This document shows, one piece after another, positions 1 through 8,849 of a DNA stretch of 64,000 nt. The stretch's first letter is position 1. The number at the start of each line of letters is the position of its first letter. The stretch is from assembly GCF_030409325.1 (NCBI RefSeq), contig NZ_JAUFPR010000002.1:1240001-1304000 (forward strand). The letters are read 5' to 3'. This stretch comes from Mucilaginibacter aquaedulcis (GTDB taxonomy: Bacteria; Bacteroidota; Bacteroidia; Sphingobacteriales; Sphingobacteriaceae). A program made the translations under genes and the position numbers. Under the pieces are notes generated by a model. The model was not told the origin of the DNA and did not search any database. It saw only the letters and a list, made by a program, of their open reading frames with translations.

Positions 1-392
1 ACCACTACCTCATTCAACCCCTTCGCCGACGAGCTCAGTACTACGTTGAGAGCCGCAGCATTAACCACAGTTAATTCTTTAGTGGCATAGCCTATGTATG
101 TAAAAACCAAAATATCACCAGGATTGGCCTGTAAACTGAATTTACCATCTGCATTTGACTGCGTGCCCGTTTTAGTACCCTTAATACTAATGTTTACGCC
201 AACCAAAGCCAGGCCTGTGCTATCTTTTACCGTTCCGGTTATCGGCCCAGCTTGTTTTAAATTAGTATAACCAAAAGCCCCACGGCTCCCGGCATTATAT
301 TTATTCTTCCCGAGTACACGGGTATTTTTATTTGCAAAAGCACTTATGCCTAAGAAAATAAATAAATACGTGATAGATAATTTTTTTATCAT
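1..392 (-). CDS. SusC/RagA-type TonB-dependent outer-membrane receptor, N-terminal part (cut by window edge)
   Basis: Reading leftward from an ATG at 392, the frame stays open to the window edge (130 codons). It starts with a signal peptide (MIKKLSITYLFIFLGISAFA). A carboxypeptidase-regulatory-like domain follows, with the usual PITGTVKDSTG, NADGKFSL and FTYIGYATKEL stretches, and then the LNEVVV segment that leads into the plug. That order is diagnostic of SusC-family receptors, which import glycan fragments or other large ligands across the outer membrane with a SusD lipoprotein. There is no STN domain, so it is probably not under direct FecR control. The plug, barrel and any SusD partner lie outside the window. 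Confidence 0.9.
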   Translation of the reverse strand, partial: MIKKLSITYLFIFLGISAFANKNTRVLGKNKYNAGSRGAFGYTNLKQAGPITGTVKDSTGLALVGVNISIKGTKTGTQSNADGKFSLQANPGDILVFTYIGYATKELTVVNAAALNVVLSSSAKGLNEVV

Positions 393-927
393 ACAGATGA
401 ATTTGAATTTTGAATTAGTTAATAGTTCAGTTAATAGTAGCTCGAGTGTCTGTTTCGTGTTATTAAGGATTTTATTTATACAGTTTTTATCCTGAGGCAC
501 ACTTTATCACGTTTATCGGCCTTCAAAGAGAGTAATTGGGAATAAATTCAGAAGAAGCATCGAAAAAATCACCACAAATTGCCAAAACGCTTACGGCGTG
601 TAACAATTATATGTGTTTTTGTTAATAAATTTTCATTATATAGTGTTAAATTTAAAAAAATGATTCTTTTTAAAATTTTTTCAAATGAATAATGTTTTAA
701 CATCTATTTTTTACGAGTTTTTATTTTTTATTTTAAGTGTTTTATGTAATTAGCAAAAGTTTTGTCAGATATTTTATTTAAAAAATTAAAAATTTTGATA
801 AAAAGTTAAAAAATAATGGCATTAAATACTTTTAAACGTCTAAAAAATTAAATTTTATAAAATCTAGAGCCATAAATAAAATAATTTATTGCCATTTTGT
901 AAATAAAGACATTACAAAAAGAGACTA
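393..927. other. AT-rich intergenic spacer upstream of the truncated SusC gene
   Basis: No convincing coding frame, tRNA-like fold or terminator was found. The region from about 640 to 910 is extremely AT-rich, with long A and T runs. It should contain the promoter and leader of the leftward SusC gene, but I found no clean TTTG / TAnnTTTG pair. Confidence 0.5.
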
Positions 928-1167
928 ATGAAATTGATACAGAGAACCTGAATAATATTGCGCTTATTTTAACAATCTACTAGATGAATGGCAGATAACT
1001 TTAAAGCTAAATAGAAAAAATGCAAAGCCATCCGGTATTTTATACTTAACTATCGATTAATATTCGATTATTCAGAAAATTTAGCCCAGGAGGGTCTGAT
1101 TTTAAGGAGTGGAGCAATTAGAGATCTGATTGAAAGGGAACTATCCCGGTATAGCGTAAAAGGCTGA
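928..1167 (+). pseudogene. Possible decayed N-terminal fragment of a tyrosine-recombinase-like gene
   Basis: Three rightward frames carry protein-like pieces in sequence, each broken by a stop or frame change. The first is a short start (MKLIQRT) at 928. The second is a piece around 962-1060 reading NNLLDEWQITLKLNRKNAKP then SGILYLTID before a TAA. The third ends at a TGA at 1165-1167 and reads ENLAQEGLILRSGAIRDLIE. The middle piece looks like the arm-binding N-terminus of Bacteroidota integrases. No catalytic domain follows, so this is at most a relic. Chance frames in AT-rich DNA are a real alternative. Confidence 0.3.
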
Positions 1168-1204
1168 CAATACGCTTCAGATTGAGAAGATCGATCAATT
1201 CGGA

Positions 1205-1429
1205 TTAATGCCTGATCCGGTTTTCGGCTTTAGAGGTTAGCCTGTTGAACAGATTTTCAATATCGCTAACCAGGTATCGATCAACGTATACCGAATACCG
1301 GTCCCTGTGTTTGATAATGTGGGTGACTACAGGTACGTAATTTAACATTAAAATCTTCTTCAAGCGCTTCGCCGAAATATGATACGTTTGGCAAATCTGC
1401 GTTTGGCACATAAATAACTGCTTCTCCAT
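1205..1429 (-). CDS. Hypothetical 74-residue basic protein
   Basis: A complete ATG-to-TAA frame encodes a small basic protein rich in Lys, Arg and Tyr. A helix-turn-helix-like stretch (about residues 11-27, ending SAKRLKKIL) is followed by a second amphipathic part containing RDRYSVYVDRYL. I do not recognise the family. It lies next to the decayed recombinase-like fragment, so it could be a small gene left from a mobile element, such as an excisionase-like or DNA-binding protein. It has no signal peptide or membrane segment and no operon partner. It may also be a spurious frame. Confidence 0.35.
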   Translation of the reverse strand: MEKQLFMCQTQICQTYHISAKRLKKILMLNYVPVVTHIIKHRDRYSVYVDRYLVSDIENLFNRLTSKAENRIRH

Positions 1430-1749
1430 TAGATTTTTACATTAGTCCATATTGATTCATTTAACGTACCCTTACAACTAAAAGTTGTATTTATTGAAAT
1501 TAAATTTCATTAAGCCGATTGAAGTATCTGATCCAAATGATTCATATCATAAATTTTGGTGCTTGTTTGGAAGGCCTTTTTGTTGACAATAAATGCTATT
1601 ATTAAAGCGAGCGAATAAGCATTTGTTCAATTTCATTGTTTTATCAAAGTTAAACCTATATTTAGGAGCCGTAGTTCTGGATCAGCACTATTCAGTTTCA
1701 ATTTGTTGTTCTAAGCCGGTAACATTATTCAAATACTAATTCATCGCCA
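1430..1749. other. Intergenic region upstream of the GH106 gene
   Basis: No gene or clear regulatory motif was recognised here. It must hold the promoter of the rightward rhamnosidase gene, but no good TTTG / TAnnTTTG match was found. Confidence 0.4.
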
Positions 1750-4700
1750 ATGAAATTCCTAAATATCAAAAAGAGATATGGTATGATATTTTTTGCTGTT
1801 TTTTTTGTGACTGCATGTACAGTTAAAAAGCAGATTGAAAAGCAAACGGTTTTGAAAGCCGATTCATTAACTAATCTGCAGAAACATTTCAGCGCCATAC
1901 CTGATTCCGTACAAACAAGTGTTTATTGGTATTGGATGTCTGATAATATGTCGGTTGATGGAGTGGTGAAGGATTTAGAGGCCATGAAAAAGGTTGGTAT
2001 CAACCGGGTGTTTATCGGTAACATTTGGCAGGATGATGTTAAACCGGGAAAAGTTAAAATATTTTCTGACGAATGGTGGACTATCCTGCACACTGCCCTA
2101 AAGAAAGCATCGGAACTCAATATTGAGGTAGGCATATTCAATAGCCCAGGCTGGAGCCAATCTGGCGGCCCTTGGGTTAAGCCTGAGCAAGCCATGCGTT
2201 ACCTTACTTCAAGCGAAATAATGGTAAAAGGCCCCGGCAAGTTGGTTAAAGTACTGGCGAAACCTAATCCTGATTTCCAGGATGTAAAAGTTATTGCTTA
2301 TCCAGTGGCACCAGATTACTTTAATAATATTACATCGTTAAATCCAGCGATATCCGCTGTACCTGCTATTGAAAATATCAAATACGCGTTTGATAATAAT
2401 GAACAAACCAGTGTAAAATTAAAAGAAGACAAATCTTTTGCGTTATCTATAAAATCAAAAACAAGCTATACGGTACGCAGTTTTACCATAGTGCCTAAGT
2501 CAAGTTCACTGAACGTTAATGGCGATATCCAGGCAGAGGTATACGGACAGTATAAAACTATCAGACAATTTTCAATAAACCGGAGCAATGATGCCCTGAA
2601 TGTGGGTTTTAACCCGAAGGCGCCAGGTGTGATCTCTTTGCCTGAAACAACGTCTCAAAACTTTCGCATTGTATTTTCAAATACATCAAACGGGGAAATA
2701 GCTGAGATCAAGTTATCATCAACTCCTTATGTAGAGCAATTTGCTGAAAAATCATTGGCCAAAATGTGGCAGGATCCTTTTCCGCTTTGGGGCGCCTATT
2801 TATGGAAAACCCAGCCTGTTGTTAACGATAATAAATATGTAATTGATCCGGCTAAAGTTGTAGATATTTCAAAATATATGCAGTCTGATGGTACCTTAAA
2901 ATGGAACATCCCCGCCGGGAACTGGGTAATAGAAAGAAGCGGCATGACTCCTACCCAGGTAAAAAACGGGCCCGCATCGCCAGAGGGCACCGGTTTAGAA
3001 GTAGACAAAATGAGCAAAGAAAATGTTGCAGCGCATTTTAATGCTTATTTAGGCGAGCTCCTAAAACGCATACCCGCAGAGGACCGTAAAACATGGAAAG
3101 TTGCTGTACAGGATAGTTATGAAACCGGAGGTGAGAATTGGACCGATGATTTTGACAGGCAATTTAAAGAAACTTACGGTTATGATCCTACACCATACAT
3201 TCCTGTACTTCACGGAAAGGTAGTTGGCAGTCAGGATATATCGGATCGCTTTTTATGGGATCTGAGACGTTTAATTGCCGATAATGTTGCTTATAAATAT
3301 GTTGGTGGTCTTCGGGATATCAGCCATAAGTATGGCTTACATACATGGTTGGAGAATTATGGGCACTGGGGATTTCCAGGAGAATTTTTGCAGTATGGCG
3401 GCCAGTCAGATGAAATTGGAGGTGAGTTTTGGGCCGAAGGCAACCTGGGCAATATTGAAAACAAAGCGGCTTCTTCAGCCGCGCACATTTACGGAAAAAC
3501 CAAGGTTTCGGCCGAATCATTCACTGCAGGTGCACAAGCTTATGTCAGGTATCCTGCTTTATTGAAAAAGAGAGGCGATAGATTTTTTACCGAAGGAATC
3601 AACAACACCTTGCTTCATGTTTATATAGAACAACCCTATGAAAATAAAACTCCGGGTATCAATACCAATTTCGGCACCGAGTTTAACCGTAAAAACACCT
3701 GGTTTTATGATATGGACATCTTTTTAAAATATATTAAAAGAACCAATATGATGTTGCAGCAAGGCAAATATGTGGCAGATGCCGCGTATTTTATTGGAGA
3801 AGATGCCCCTAAAATGACTGGTGTGCAAAACCCGGAATTACCACAGGGTCACACTTTTGATTACATAAACGGAGAGGTTATCATGACCAGGCTTTCTGTA
3901 AAAAATAGCAAATTGGTATTGCCCGATGGCATGAGTTACAGTATACTTGTTTTACCTAACCTAACCACCATAAGGCCCGAGGTATTAACAAAGATAAAAG
4001 ATCTGGTAAACGATGGTGCTATAGTTTGGGGACCTAAGCCAGAAACCTCTCCAAGTTTACAGAACTATCCTAATGCCGATCAACAAATTAAACAATTAGC
4101 AAATGAGCTTTGGGGCTCTATTGATGGTAAAACCATAAAAGTTAACAAGTTTGGCAAGGGAATGGTGATCAGCGGCATTGATATGCAGGAAGCTTTAAAG
4201 TTGATTAAAGTGGTACCAGATTGTAAGATTACACCAACGGTGGCCGGGAGTAACATTCTGTATACGCACCGTACATTGCCAGAGGGTGAAATTTACTTTA
4301 TTGCCAATCAGGAAGATAAAAATGTAAATTTTACTGCAACATTCCGCACAACAGGCTATGTTCCTCAGCTTTGGAACCCTGTAAACGGTAGTATTCGCGA
4401 TCTGCCTCAATTTACACAAACAGAGGAAGGCACTTCGATAACTTTATCCTTATCGCCTGCAGAAAGCACATTTGTTATCTTTCGCAAAAAGGATGATGTA
4501 GCACCAGTTAACGGGCAAACAAATTACCTTTTACCTGTTAAAACAGTACCGATAAAAACACCCTGGCTGGTTAGTTTTGATGCTAAGCAACGCGGCCCTG
4601 CAAAGCCTGTTATATTTAATGAATTAACTGATTGGTCTGTAAACTCGAATGACAGTATTCGTTATTACTCCGGATCGGCTGTTTATAGTAATAAAATAAA

Positions 4701-5022
4701 TATGAGCAAGTTAAAAACCGGCGAAACAGTTTATTTAAACCTCGGTATGGTGAAGGCCATAGCCAAAGTAACAATCAACGGCGCTGATGTGGGTGGTGTA
4801 TGGACGGCTCCTTATAAAATAGACATTACCAAGGCATTGAAAAACGGTGTTAATAATATTCAGGTTAAAGTAGTGAACACCTGGGTTAACCGGCTTATTG
4901 GCGATAGTAAGCTTCCGGTTGAAGAACGTAAAACATGGTTAAACTATGATCCCTACAAACCATCAAGCAAGCTTCAGGCTTCCGGATTAACGGGGCCGGT
5001 GACGCTTGAGGTTATGAAATAA
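1750..5022 (+). CDS. GH106-type alpha-L-rhamnosidase lipoprotein
   Basis: This 1090-residue exported protein starts with a lipoprotein signal (lipobox VTAC, Cys23), so it probably sits on the periplasmic or outer membrane. Early motifs typical of GH106-like hydrolases are visible: VYWYWMSDNMS near residue 60, a segment of the form DLEAMKKVGI, and GWSQSGGPWVKPEQA near residue 138. The C-terminus (about 980-1090) looks like a galactose-binding beta-sandwich, with LNLGMVKAIAKVTINGADVG and VWTAPY. GH106 enzymes remove alpha-L-rhamnose from plant pectins such as rhamnogalacturonan or from rhamnosides. Its length matches the family. It is a single-gene unit followed by a strong terminator, close to a SusC gene that may belong to the same utilisation locus. 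Confidence 0.88.
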   Translation: MKFLNIKKRYGMIFFAVFFVTACTVKKQIEKQTVLKADSLTNLQKHFSAIPDSVQTSVYWYWMSDNMSVDGVVKDLEAMKKVGINRVFIGNIWQDDVKPGKVKIFSDEWWTILHTALKKASELNIEVGIFNSPGWSQSGGPWVKPEQAMRYLTSSEIMVKGPGKLVKVLAKPNPDFQDVKVIAYPVAPDYFNNITSLNPAISAVPAIENIKYAFDNNEQTSVKLKEDKSFALSIKSKTSYTVRSFTIVPKSSSLNVNGDIQAEVYGQYKTIRQFSINRSNDALNVGFNPKAPGVISLPETTSQNFRIVFSNTSNGEIAEIKLSSTPYVEQFAEKSLAKMWQDPFPLWGAYLWKTQPVVNDNKYVIDPAKVVDISKYMQSDGTLKWNIPAGNWVIERSGMTPTQVKNGPASPEGTGLEVDKMSKENVAAHFNAYLGELLKRIPAEDRKTWKVAVQDSYETGGENWTDDFDRQFKETYGYDPTPYIPVLHGKVVGSQDISDRFLWDLRRLIADNVAYKYVGGLRDISHKYGLHTWLENYGHWGFPGEFLQYGGQSDEIGGEFWAEGNLGNIENKAASSAAHIYGKTKVSAESFTAGAQAYVRYPALLKKRGDRFFTEGINNTLLHVYIEQPYENKTPGINTNFGTEFNRKNTWFYDMDIFLKYIKRTNMMLQQGKYVADAAYFIGEDAPKMTGVQNPELPQGHTFDYINGEVIMTRLSVKNSKLVLPDGMSYSILVLPNLTTIRPEVLTKIKDLVNDGAIVWGPKPETSPSLQNYPNADQQIKQLANELWGSIDGKTIKVNKFGKGMVISGIDMQEALKLIKVVPDCKITPTVAGSNILYTHRTLPEGEIYFIANQEDKNVNFTATFRTTGYVPQLWNPVNGSIRDLPQFTQTEEGTSITLSLSPAESTFVIFRKKDDVAPVNGQTNYLLPVKTVPIKTPWLVSFDAKQRGPAKPVIFNELTDWSVNSNDSIRYYSGSAVYSNKINMSKLKTGETVYLNLGMVKAIAKVTINGADVGGVWTAPYKIDITKALKNGVNNIQVKVVNTWVNRLIGDSKLPVEERKTWLNYDPYKPSSKLQASGLTGPVTLEVMK

Positions 5023-5109
5023 GCAAACATTTGAATGAAATGAATAAAACTCATCCAGCTTGATACTGTTGACTTTGTAGATCATTTCATTGTTCCATTA
5101 ACTATCAAT

Positions 5110-5173
5110 AAATTTTCAGTTCGTCAAACCGAAAATTTATGCCCCGTATCTCTGCGGGGCTTTTTTATTTTTT
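5110..5173 (+). terminator. Tandem hairpins with T-tract, terminator of the GH106 gene
   Basis: The first hairpin has arms at 5110-5117 and 5131-5138 (AAATTTTC / GAAAATTT). The second has a GC-rich stem GCCCCG / CGGGGC at 5141-5160, followed by a T-rich run at 5161-5173. This is a classic intrinsic terminator about 120 bases after the rhamnosidase stop. Confidence 0.9.
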
Positions 5174-5286
5174 AATATTGATACTCACGCAACACTTTCT
5201 CCCCCCATTATAATTGCTTCATGGAATAAACTTGAACTCACCTCCTAATTAATCACATAACGTGACAAAATAATTGACCAATAATA

Positions 5287-6105
5287 TTAAGCAGAAAGCA
5301 TTGACGGAGAGTAGCCAAACTGTTTTTTGAAGGCGTATGAAAAATGCGACAGGTTTTCAAAACCTACTTCCATATAAATATCTGCGGCTTTTCGTTTCTT
5401 TTCAGTGAGTTGATAATGGGCCAGTTCTAAGCGTTTTTGTGTGAGCCATTTTTGCGGAGTAGTGTAAAATGCTTTCTTGAAATCGCGTTTAAACGTTGTC
5501 AGGCTTCGGCCGGTAAGGTAGCCGAATTGATCCATCGGCATATTGAACATGTAGTTCTTTTCCATAAACTCAGTCAGGTTAATCTTTCCGGGTTCTCCAA
5601 AGTGGCTCAAAGTATTAAATAAGCGCACATCCATTTCTTTCAGAATAGATATTGCTTCATCTATCTTTCCCTCGGCAATATTTTCGGGTAATTCGTTCTT
5701 GAGGTCAAAGTAAGGCAGTAAGGAATTGAACAAGCTCTCAAGCAGCGGATGTGGATTCAATAAACTTATACCTAGTTTATGGTCGCCGGTTTCTGGTTTA
5801 AGGTGATATTTAGCAAAATAATGCTGCACGGATTCGGGTGTAAAATAGATTGCCGCAGATTTATAAGGCTGACCATCTTTAGGTAATTTCATTATTTTAG
5901 CCAGCTCCAATCGCGGAAAAAAGATGGTATCGCCGGCTCCTACAATAAGTGTGCTGTCGGGTAAGATGATCCTCATCTCGCCCGACAGCATCCTGATCAG
6001 CGTATTCTTTTGAACAACAAGTTGATTACTGTGGTATTTCCCCTCTGTACAAGTCAAAAAAATATTGGCCTTTGAAACGGCCTGAATAGTATGGCTGATC
6101 ATCAT
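5287..6105 (-). CDS. AraC-family transcriptional regulator
   Basis: This 272-residue regulator has an N-terminal cupin-like beta-barrel (about 20-100, with EMRIILPDSTLIVGAGDTIF). A C-terminal AraC/XylS double helix-turn-helix domain follows (about 170-272), with the conserved GRSLTTFKRDFKKAF and VGFENLSHFSYAFKKQFGYSP motifs. The cupin part probably binds a small effector. The gene begins 17 bases after the stop of the aldo/keto reductase gene and is probably co-transcribed with it. An autoregulatory or reductase-controlling role is inferred from that pairing only. Confidence 0.9.
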   Translation of the reverse strand: MMISHTIQAVSKANIFLTCTEGKYHSNQLVVQKNTLIRMLSGEMRIILPDSTLIVGAGDTIFFPRLELAKIMKLPKDGQPYKSAAIYFTPESVQHYFAKYHLKPETGDHKLGISLLNPHPLLESLFNSLLPYFDLKNELPENIAEGKIDEAISILKEMDVRLFNTLSHFGEPGKINLTEFMEKNYMFNMPMDQFGYLTGRSLTTFKRDFKKAFYTTPQKWLTQKRLELAHYQLTEKKRKAADIYMEVGFENLSHFSYAFKKQFGYSPSMLSA

Positions 6106-6122
6106 GCAAATTTATGATAAAA

Positions 6123-7211
6123 TCAATATTTACCAGGTTGCATATTTGCTATCAACGGAACAGGCGCCGGTTTAAACCCATTTATCTCCACACCACCATG
6201 CTGCATCATAGGTATCATGTCTTTATACTCAGAAAGAAAAGTAGCGGGCGGTGTAGAAAGTTGGTTGAGCGATGCAACCTCCTCGGCAGATAAATGTATA
6301 TCTGTGGCAGCAATATTTGCTTCCAATTGTTCCGCAGTACGTACACCTATAATAGTTGAGGTAACACCTGGCTTATTATTTACCCATGAAAGTGCAATAG
6401 CTGCAGGCGTAGTGCTGTGTACTTCAGCTAAACGCTCCAGTTCATCAATAATACTCAACTGTTTCTCGGTCAGTTCTGCACCACCATTACGAGTGGCAAA
6501 GCGGCCTTCAGCCTTTCCCATATTTTTCCGGTTATATTTCCCTGATAGTAATCCGCCCTTTAATGGCGACCAGGGTGTGATACCTAAACCCAACTCCAGC
6601 GCCATTGGCACCAACTCATCTTCTACCGTACGTTGCATTAGTGAATACTCTATCTGCAAACCTATAAATGGGGTCCAGTCTTTAAACCAGGCAGCTGTTT
6701 GTGCTTGTGCAATTTTCCAGGCCGGAGCATCGCTGATACCTATGTAACGTATTTTTCCACTTTTTACCGCATTATCGAGCGAGCGCATAGTTTCCTCCAT
6801 CGGTGTTAAAAAATCCCAGGAATGTATCCAGTACAGATCAATATAATCTGTTTGCAACCTGCGTAATGATGCTTCAAGATTGGTCATCAATGCCCTGTTT
6901 CCTGTGCCACAAGTGTTGGGGTTACCGGGAAAAACGTTATTAGCAAACTTTGTAGCTATAACTGTTTGCGTACGTAATGATGAGTTTTTACCAATAACAT
7001 CACCTATGATTTTTTCCGAATGATTGTTAGTATAGATATTGGCTGTATCAATAAAGTTGCCACCTTTTTCTACATAGTTATTAATGAGTTTGGTGCTTTC
7101 TACTACGCTTGCTCCCCACCCCCAGTCTTCGCCAAAGGTCATAGCACCTAAACAAAGTGGACTTACTCTCAGTCCGGATTTACCTAATATTCTGAATGAT
7201 TGTAATGACAT
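6123..7211 (-). CDS. Aldo/keto reductase
   Basis: This 362-residue cytosolic NADPH-dependent oxidoreductase has the TIM-barrel aldo/keto reductase pattern. The catalytic tetrad is visible as Asp55 and Tyr60 (in FIDTANIY), Lys88 (IATKFAN) and His130 (LYWIHSWD). The cofactor-binding end contains STIIGVRTAEQLEANIAA near residue 285. It resembles the YajO/Tas-like subfamily that reduces aldehydes and ketones, but the substrate cannot be read from sequence. It is the first gene of a pair with the AraC regulator. A TAGTTTTG promoter element lies 35 bases upstream. Confidence 0.93.
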   Translation of the reverse strand: MSLQSFRILGKSGLRVSPLCLGAMTFGEDWGWGASVVESTKLINNYVEKGGNFIDTANIYTNNHSEKIIGDVIGKNSSLRTQTVIATKFANNVFPGNPNTCGTGNRALMTNLEASLRRLQTDYIDLYWIHSWDFLTPMEETMRSLDNAVKSGKIRYIGISDAPAWKIAQAQTAAWFKDWTPFIGLQIEYSLMQRTVEDELVPMALELGLGITPWSPLKGGLLSGKYNRKNMGKAEGRFATRNGGAELTEKQLSIIDELERLAEVHSTTPAAIALSWVNNKPGVTSTIIGVRTAEQLEANIAATDIHLSAEEVASLNQLSTPPATFLSEYKDMIPMMQHGGVEINGFKPAPVPLIANMQPGKY

Positions 7212-7245
7212 AATGCTGTTTTAATTTGATTATTAATTAACAGCA

Positions 7246-7253
7246 CAAAACTA
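7246..7253 (-). promoter_or_regulatory. Candidate -7 element for the aldo/keto reductase gene
   Basis: The minus strand reads TAGTTTTG, an exact match to the Bacteroidota -7 consensus TAnnTTTG, 35 bases before the start codon. No TTTG is present at the expected -33 distance, so the support is partial. Confidence 0.35.
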
Positions 7254-7353
7254 AGCCTGTTTTAAACCCTATGCTTTGTTTAAAAGGCTTATTTAACTTT
7301 GTTCAGAAGGCCAACAAACAACAGATACATTCCCGAACTCTCAATAATCGCAT

Positions 7354-8847
7354 TTAGTTTCCTTCACCAGCTTTGAGCCTGAAGACGTTGTAGTTAAACA
7401 TACATTGAACCGATACGTAATTCTTGTTGGTAAGGCTATCAATAAAAAGTCTCAGATCCTGATCAACCCACTGCTTATATTCAGGAAATAACGGTACAAG
7501 TATCATCTCTGCTTTACTTCTTCTCAGATCCTGAAATAGTCGCTGTTTGGCTACCTTGGTTTGCGTAACATTAAAATAGATACTTGGAGATATCCTTTCC
7601 GAATATGCCTGTACCTGCGAACCAAACCCAGCTACATATACTTTATCATATTGGTTGGTATTGGCTTTTACCCATAAGCCTAATTGCCTGCTCGCGCTTT
7701 CATCAGGCTCAATATATGGTTCATGGCAAAAGTTCCTGGCGAATTGAAATTCACCACTGAACAACCTCCCCACGTTAACGATGGGTTCAACCGTTTTGGG
7801 CGAAAAACAGATCCATATGATCAGCATTACATTTCGCATGGAGATTTTAAAGGCATTGATCAAGTGAGCAAGCGACAGACCTCCGGCAAGCGATACAGCT
7901 GGTATCAGTTCTTTCAGATCGACACGGGCATAATTACCAACAACGTTTATACCTATAAAAACAAAAATTATCCATAGCAACAGCCAGTCAATCTTTTTTT
8001 TGATAAAAATATAAACCAGTATGAGGGGATAAAACAATATGATCTCTGAGTAAAAGAACATATTATGGAATTGAACCATTCTGGTAACTAAATCACTATT
8101 ATTTATGCTACCGGGCCCAAAATTATCCTCAAACATGTAAAACGCGATATCCTTGAAATTTATCCCCGTGAAATGCACAAAAAGAACCAAAGTTCCTATA
8201 CCAACTAAAATGCCACTACAAAATCGTAAAGTAGCCTTCCGGCCTTTATAAAGCGCAGTAATCAGTAAGGTACAGATAACGAAAATGGCCGATAATCGAA
8301 AACCTAATCCAATTGCGGCAATAAAGCCGCTTAAAAAAGCCTTGTCATTATTTTTCGAGCATATCAAGAAATAAAATGACAGGATATTGCAAACTACCTC
8401 ATACGTTTCTGTGAAAGAAACATACCTCCCATCGGCGCCATGCCATAATACAGAAAGCCCAAATAACGAAAGAGTAAACACCCCTGCTCGTTTTCCGGAA
8501 ATCCTAACAGCGATTTTATAAATATAGAATAAGCCAACCGACTGTACAATGGTTCCAAGTACTCGTGGAAACCAATAATTTACACCGAAAAGCCAATCTG
8601 ATAAGCCAAATATCACATAAAATAGGGGTGATTTATTATCAGCACCCCCACTATATGGCACAAGACCATATCTAAACCAGTTGCGGCCAATGTAATGCCA
8701 CATAGCCTCCTCCTGCGACAGAGCAAATCCATTAGTGAACAAGCCTACAAATAATTGAAGAACTGTTAGTAAAACAATAATATAAAACACAGTCCAACTG
8801 CCACCTCTTTGCTTTATTGGATCGGTCAGAATATTGGAGCCAGGCAT
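7354..8847 (-). CDS. GT-C (PMT/ArnT-like) integral membrane glycosyltransferase
   Basis: This 497-residue protein has about ten or more hydrophobic segments. Its first loop resembles the PMT/ArnT family: QEEAMWHYIGRNWFRYGLVP followed by a DNKSPLFYVIFG stretch. The acidic pair that normally binds the lipid-phosphate sugar donor (usually Asp-Glu) appears here as Glu-Glu near residue 46. The C-terminal 110 residues form a soluble periplasmic part. Such enzymes transfer a sugar from a polyprenyl-phosphate carrier to a glycan, lipid or protein; the acceptor is unknown. The start codon lies 2 bases after the beta-propeller gene, so the two form one transcription unit. Confidence 0.75.
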   Translation of the reverse strand: MPGSNILTDPIKQRGGSWTVFYIIVLLTVLQLFVGLFTNGFALSQEEAMWHYIGRNWFRYGLVPYSGGADNKSPLFYVIFGLSDWLFGVNYWFPRVLGTIVQSVGLFYIYKIAVRISGKRAGVFTLSLFGLSVLWHGADGRYVSFTETYEVVCNILSFYFLICSKNNDKAFLSGFIAAIGLGFRLSAIFVICTLLITALYKGRKATLRFCSGILVGIGTLVLFVHFTGINFKDIAFYMFEDNFGPGSINNSDLVTRMVQFHNMFFYSEIILFYPLILVYIFIKKKIDWLLLWIIFVFIGINVVGNYARVDLKELIPAVSLAGGLSLAHLINAFKISMRNVMLIIWICFSPKTVEPIVNVGRLFSGEFQFARNFCHEPYIEPDESASRQLGLWVKANTNQYDKVYVAGFGSQVQAYSERISPSIYFNVTQTKVAKQRLFQDLRRSKAEMILVPLFPEYKQWVDQDLRLFIDSLTNKNYVSVQCMFNYNVFRLKAGEGN

Positions 8848-8849
8848 TC

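Noticed and set aside
1580..1612. TTGACA followed by TATTAT upstream of the GH106 gene, like a sigma-70 promoter
   Set aside because: The two elements are only 8 bases apart and Bacteroidota do not use this promoter type as a rule.
6217..6747. A 176-residue rightward frame antisense to the aldo/keto reductase gene
   Set aside because: The opposite strand carries a full catalytic tetrad and family motifs; the antisense frame has no recognisable domain.
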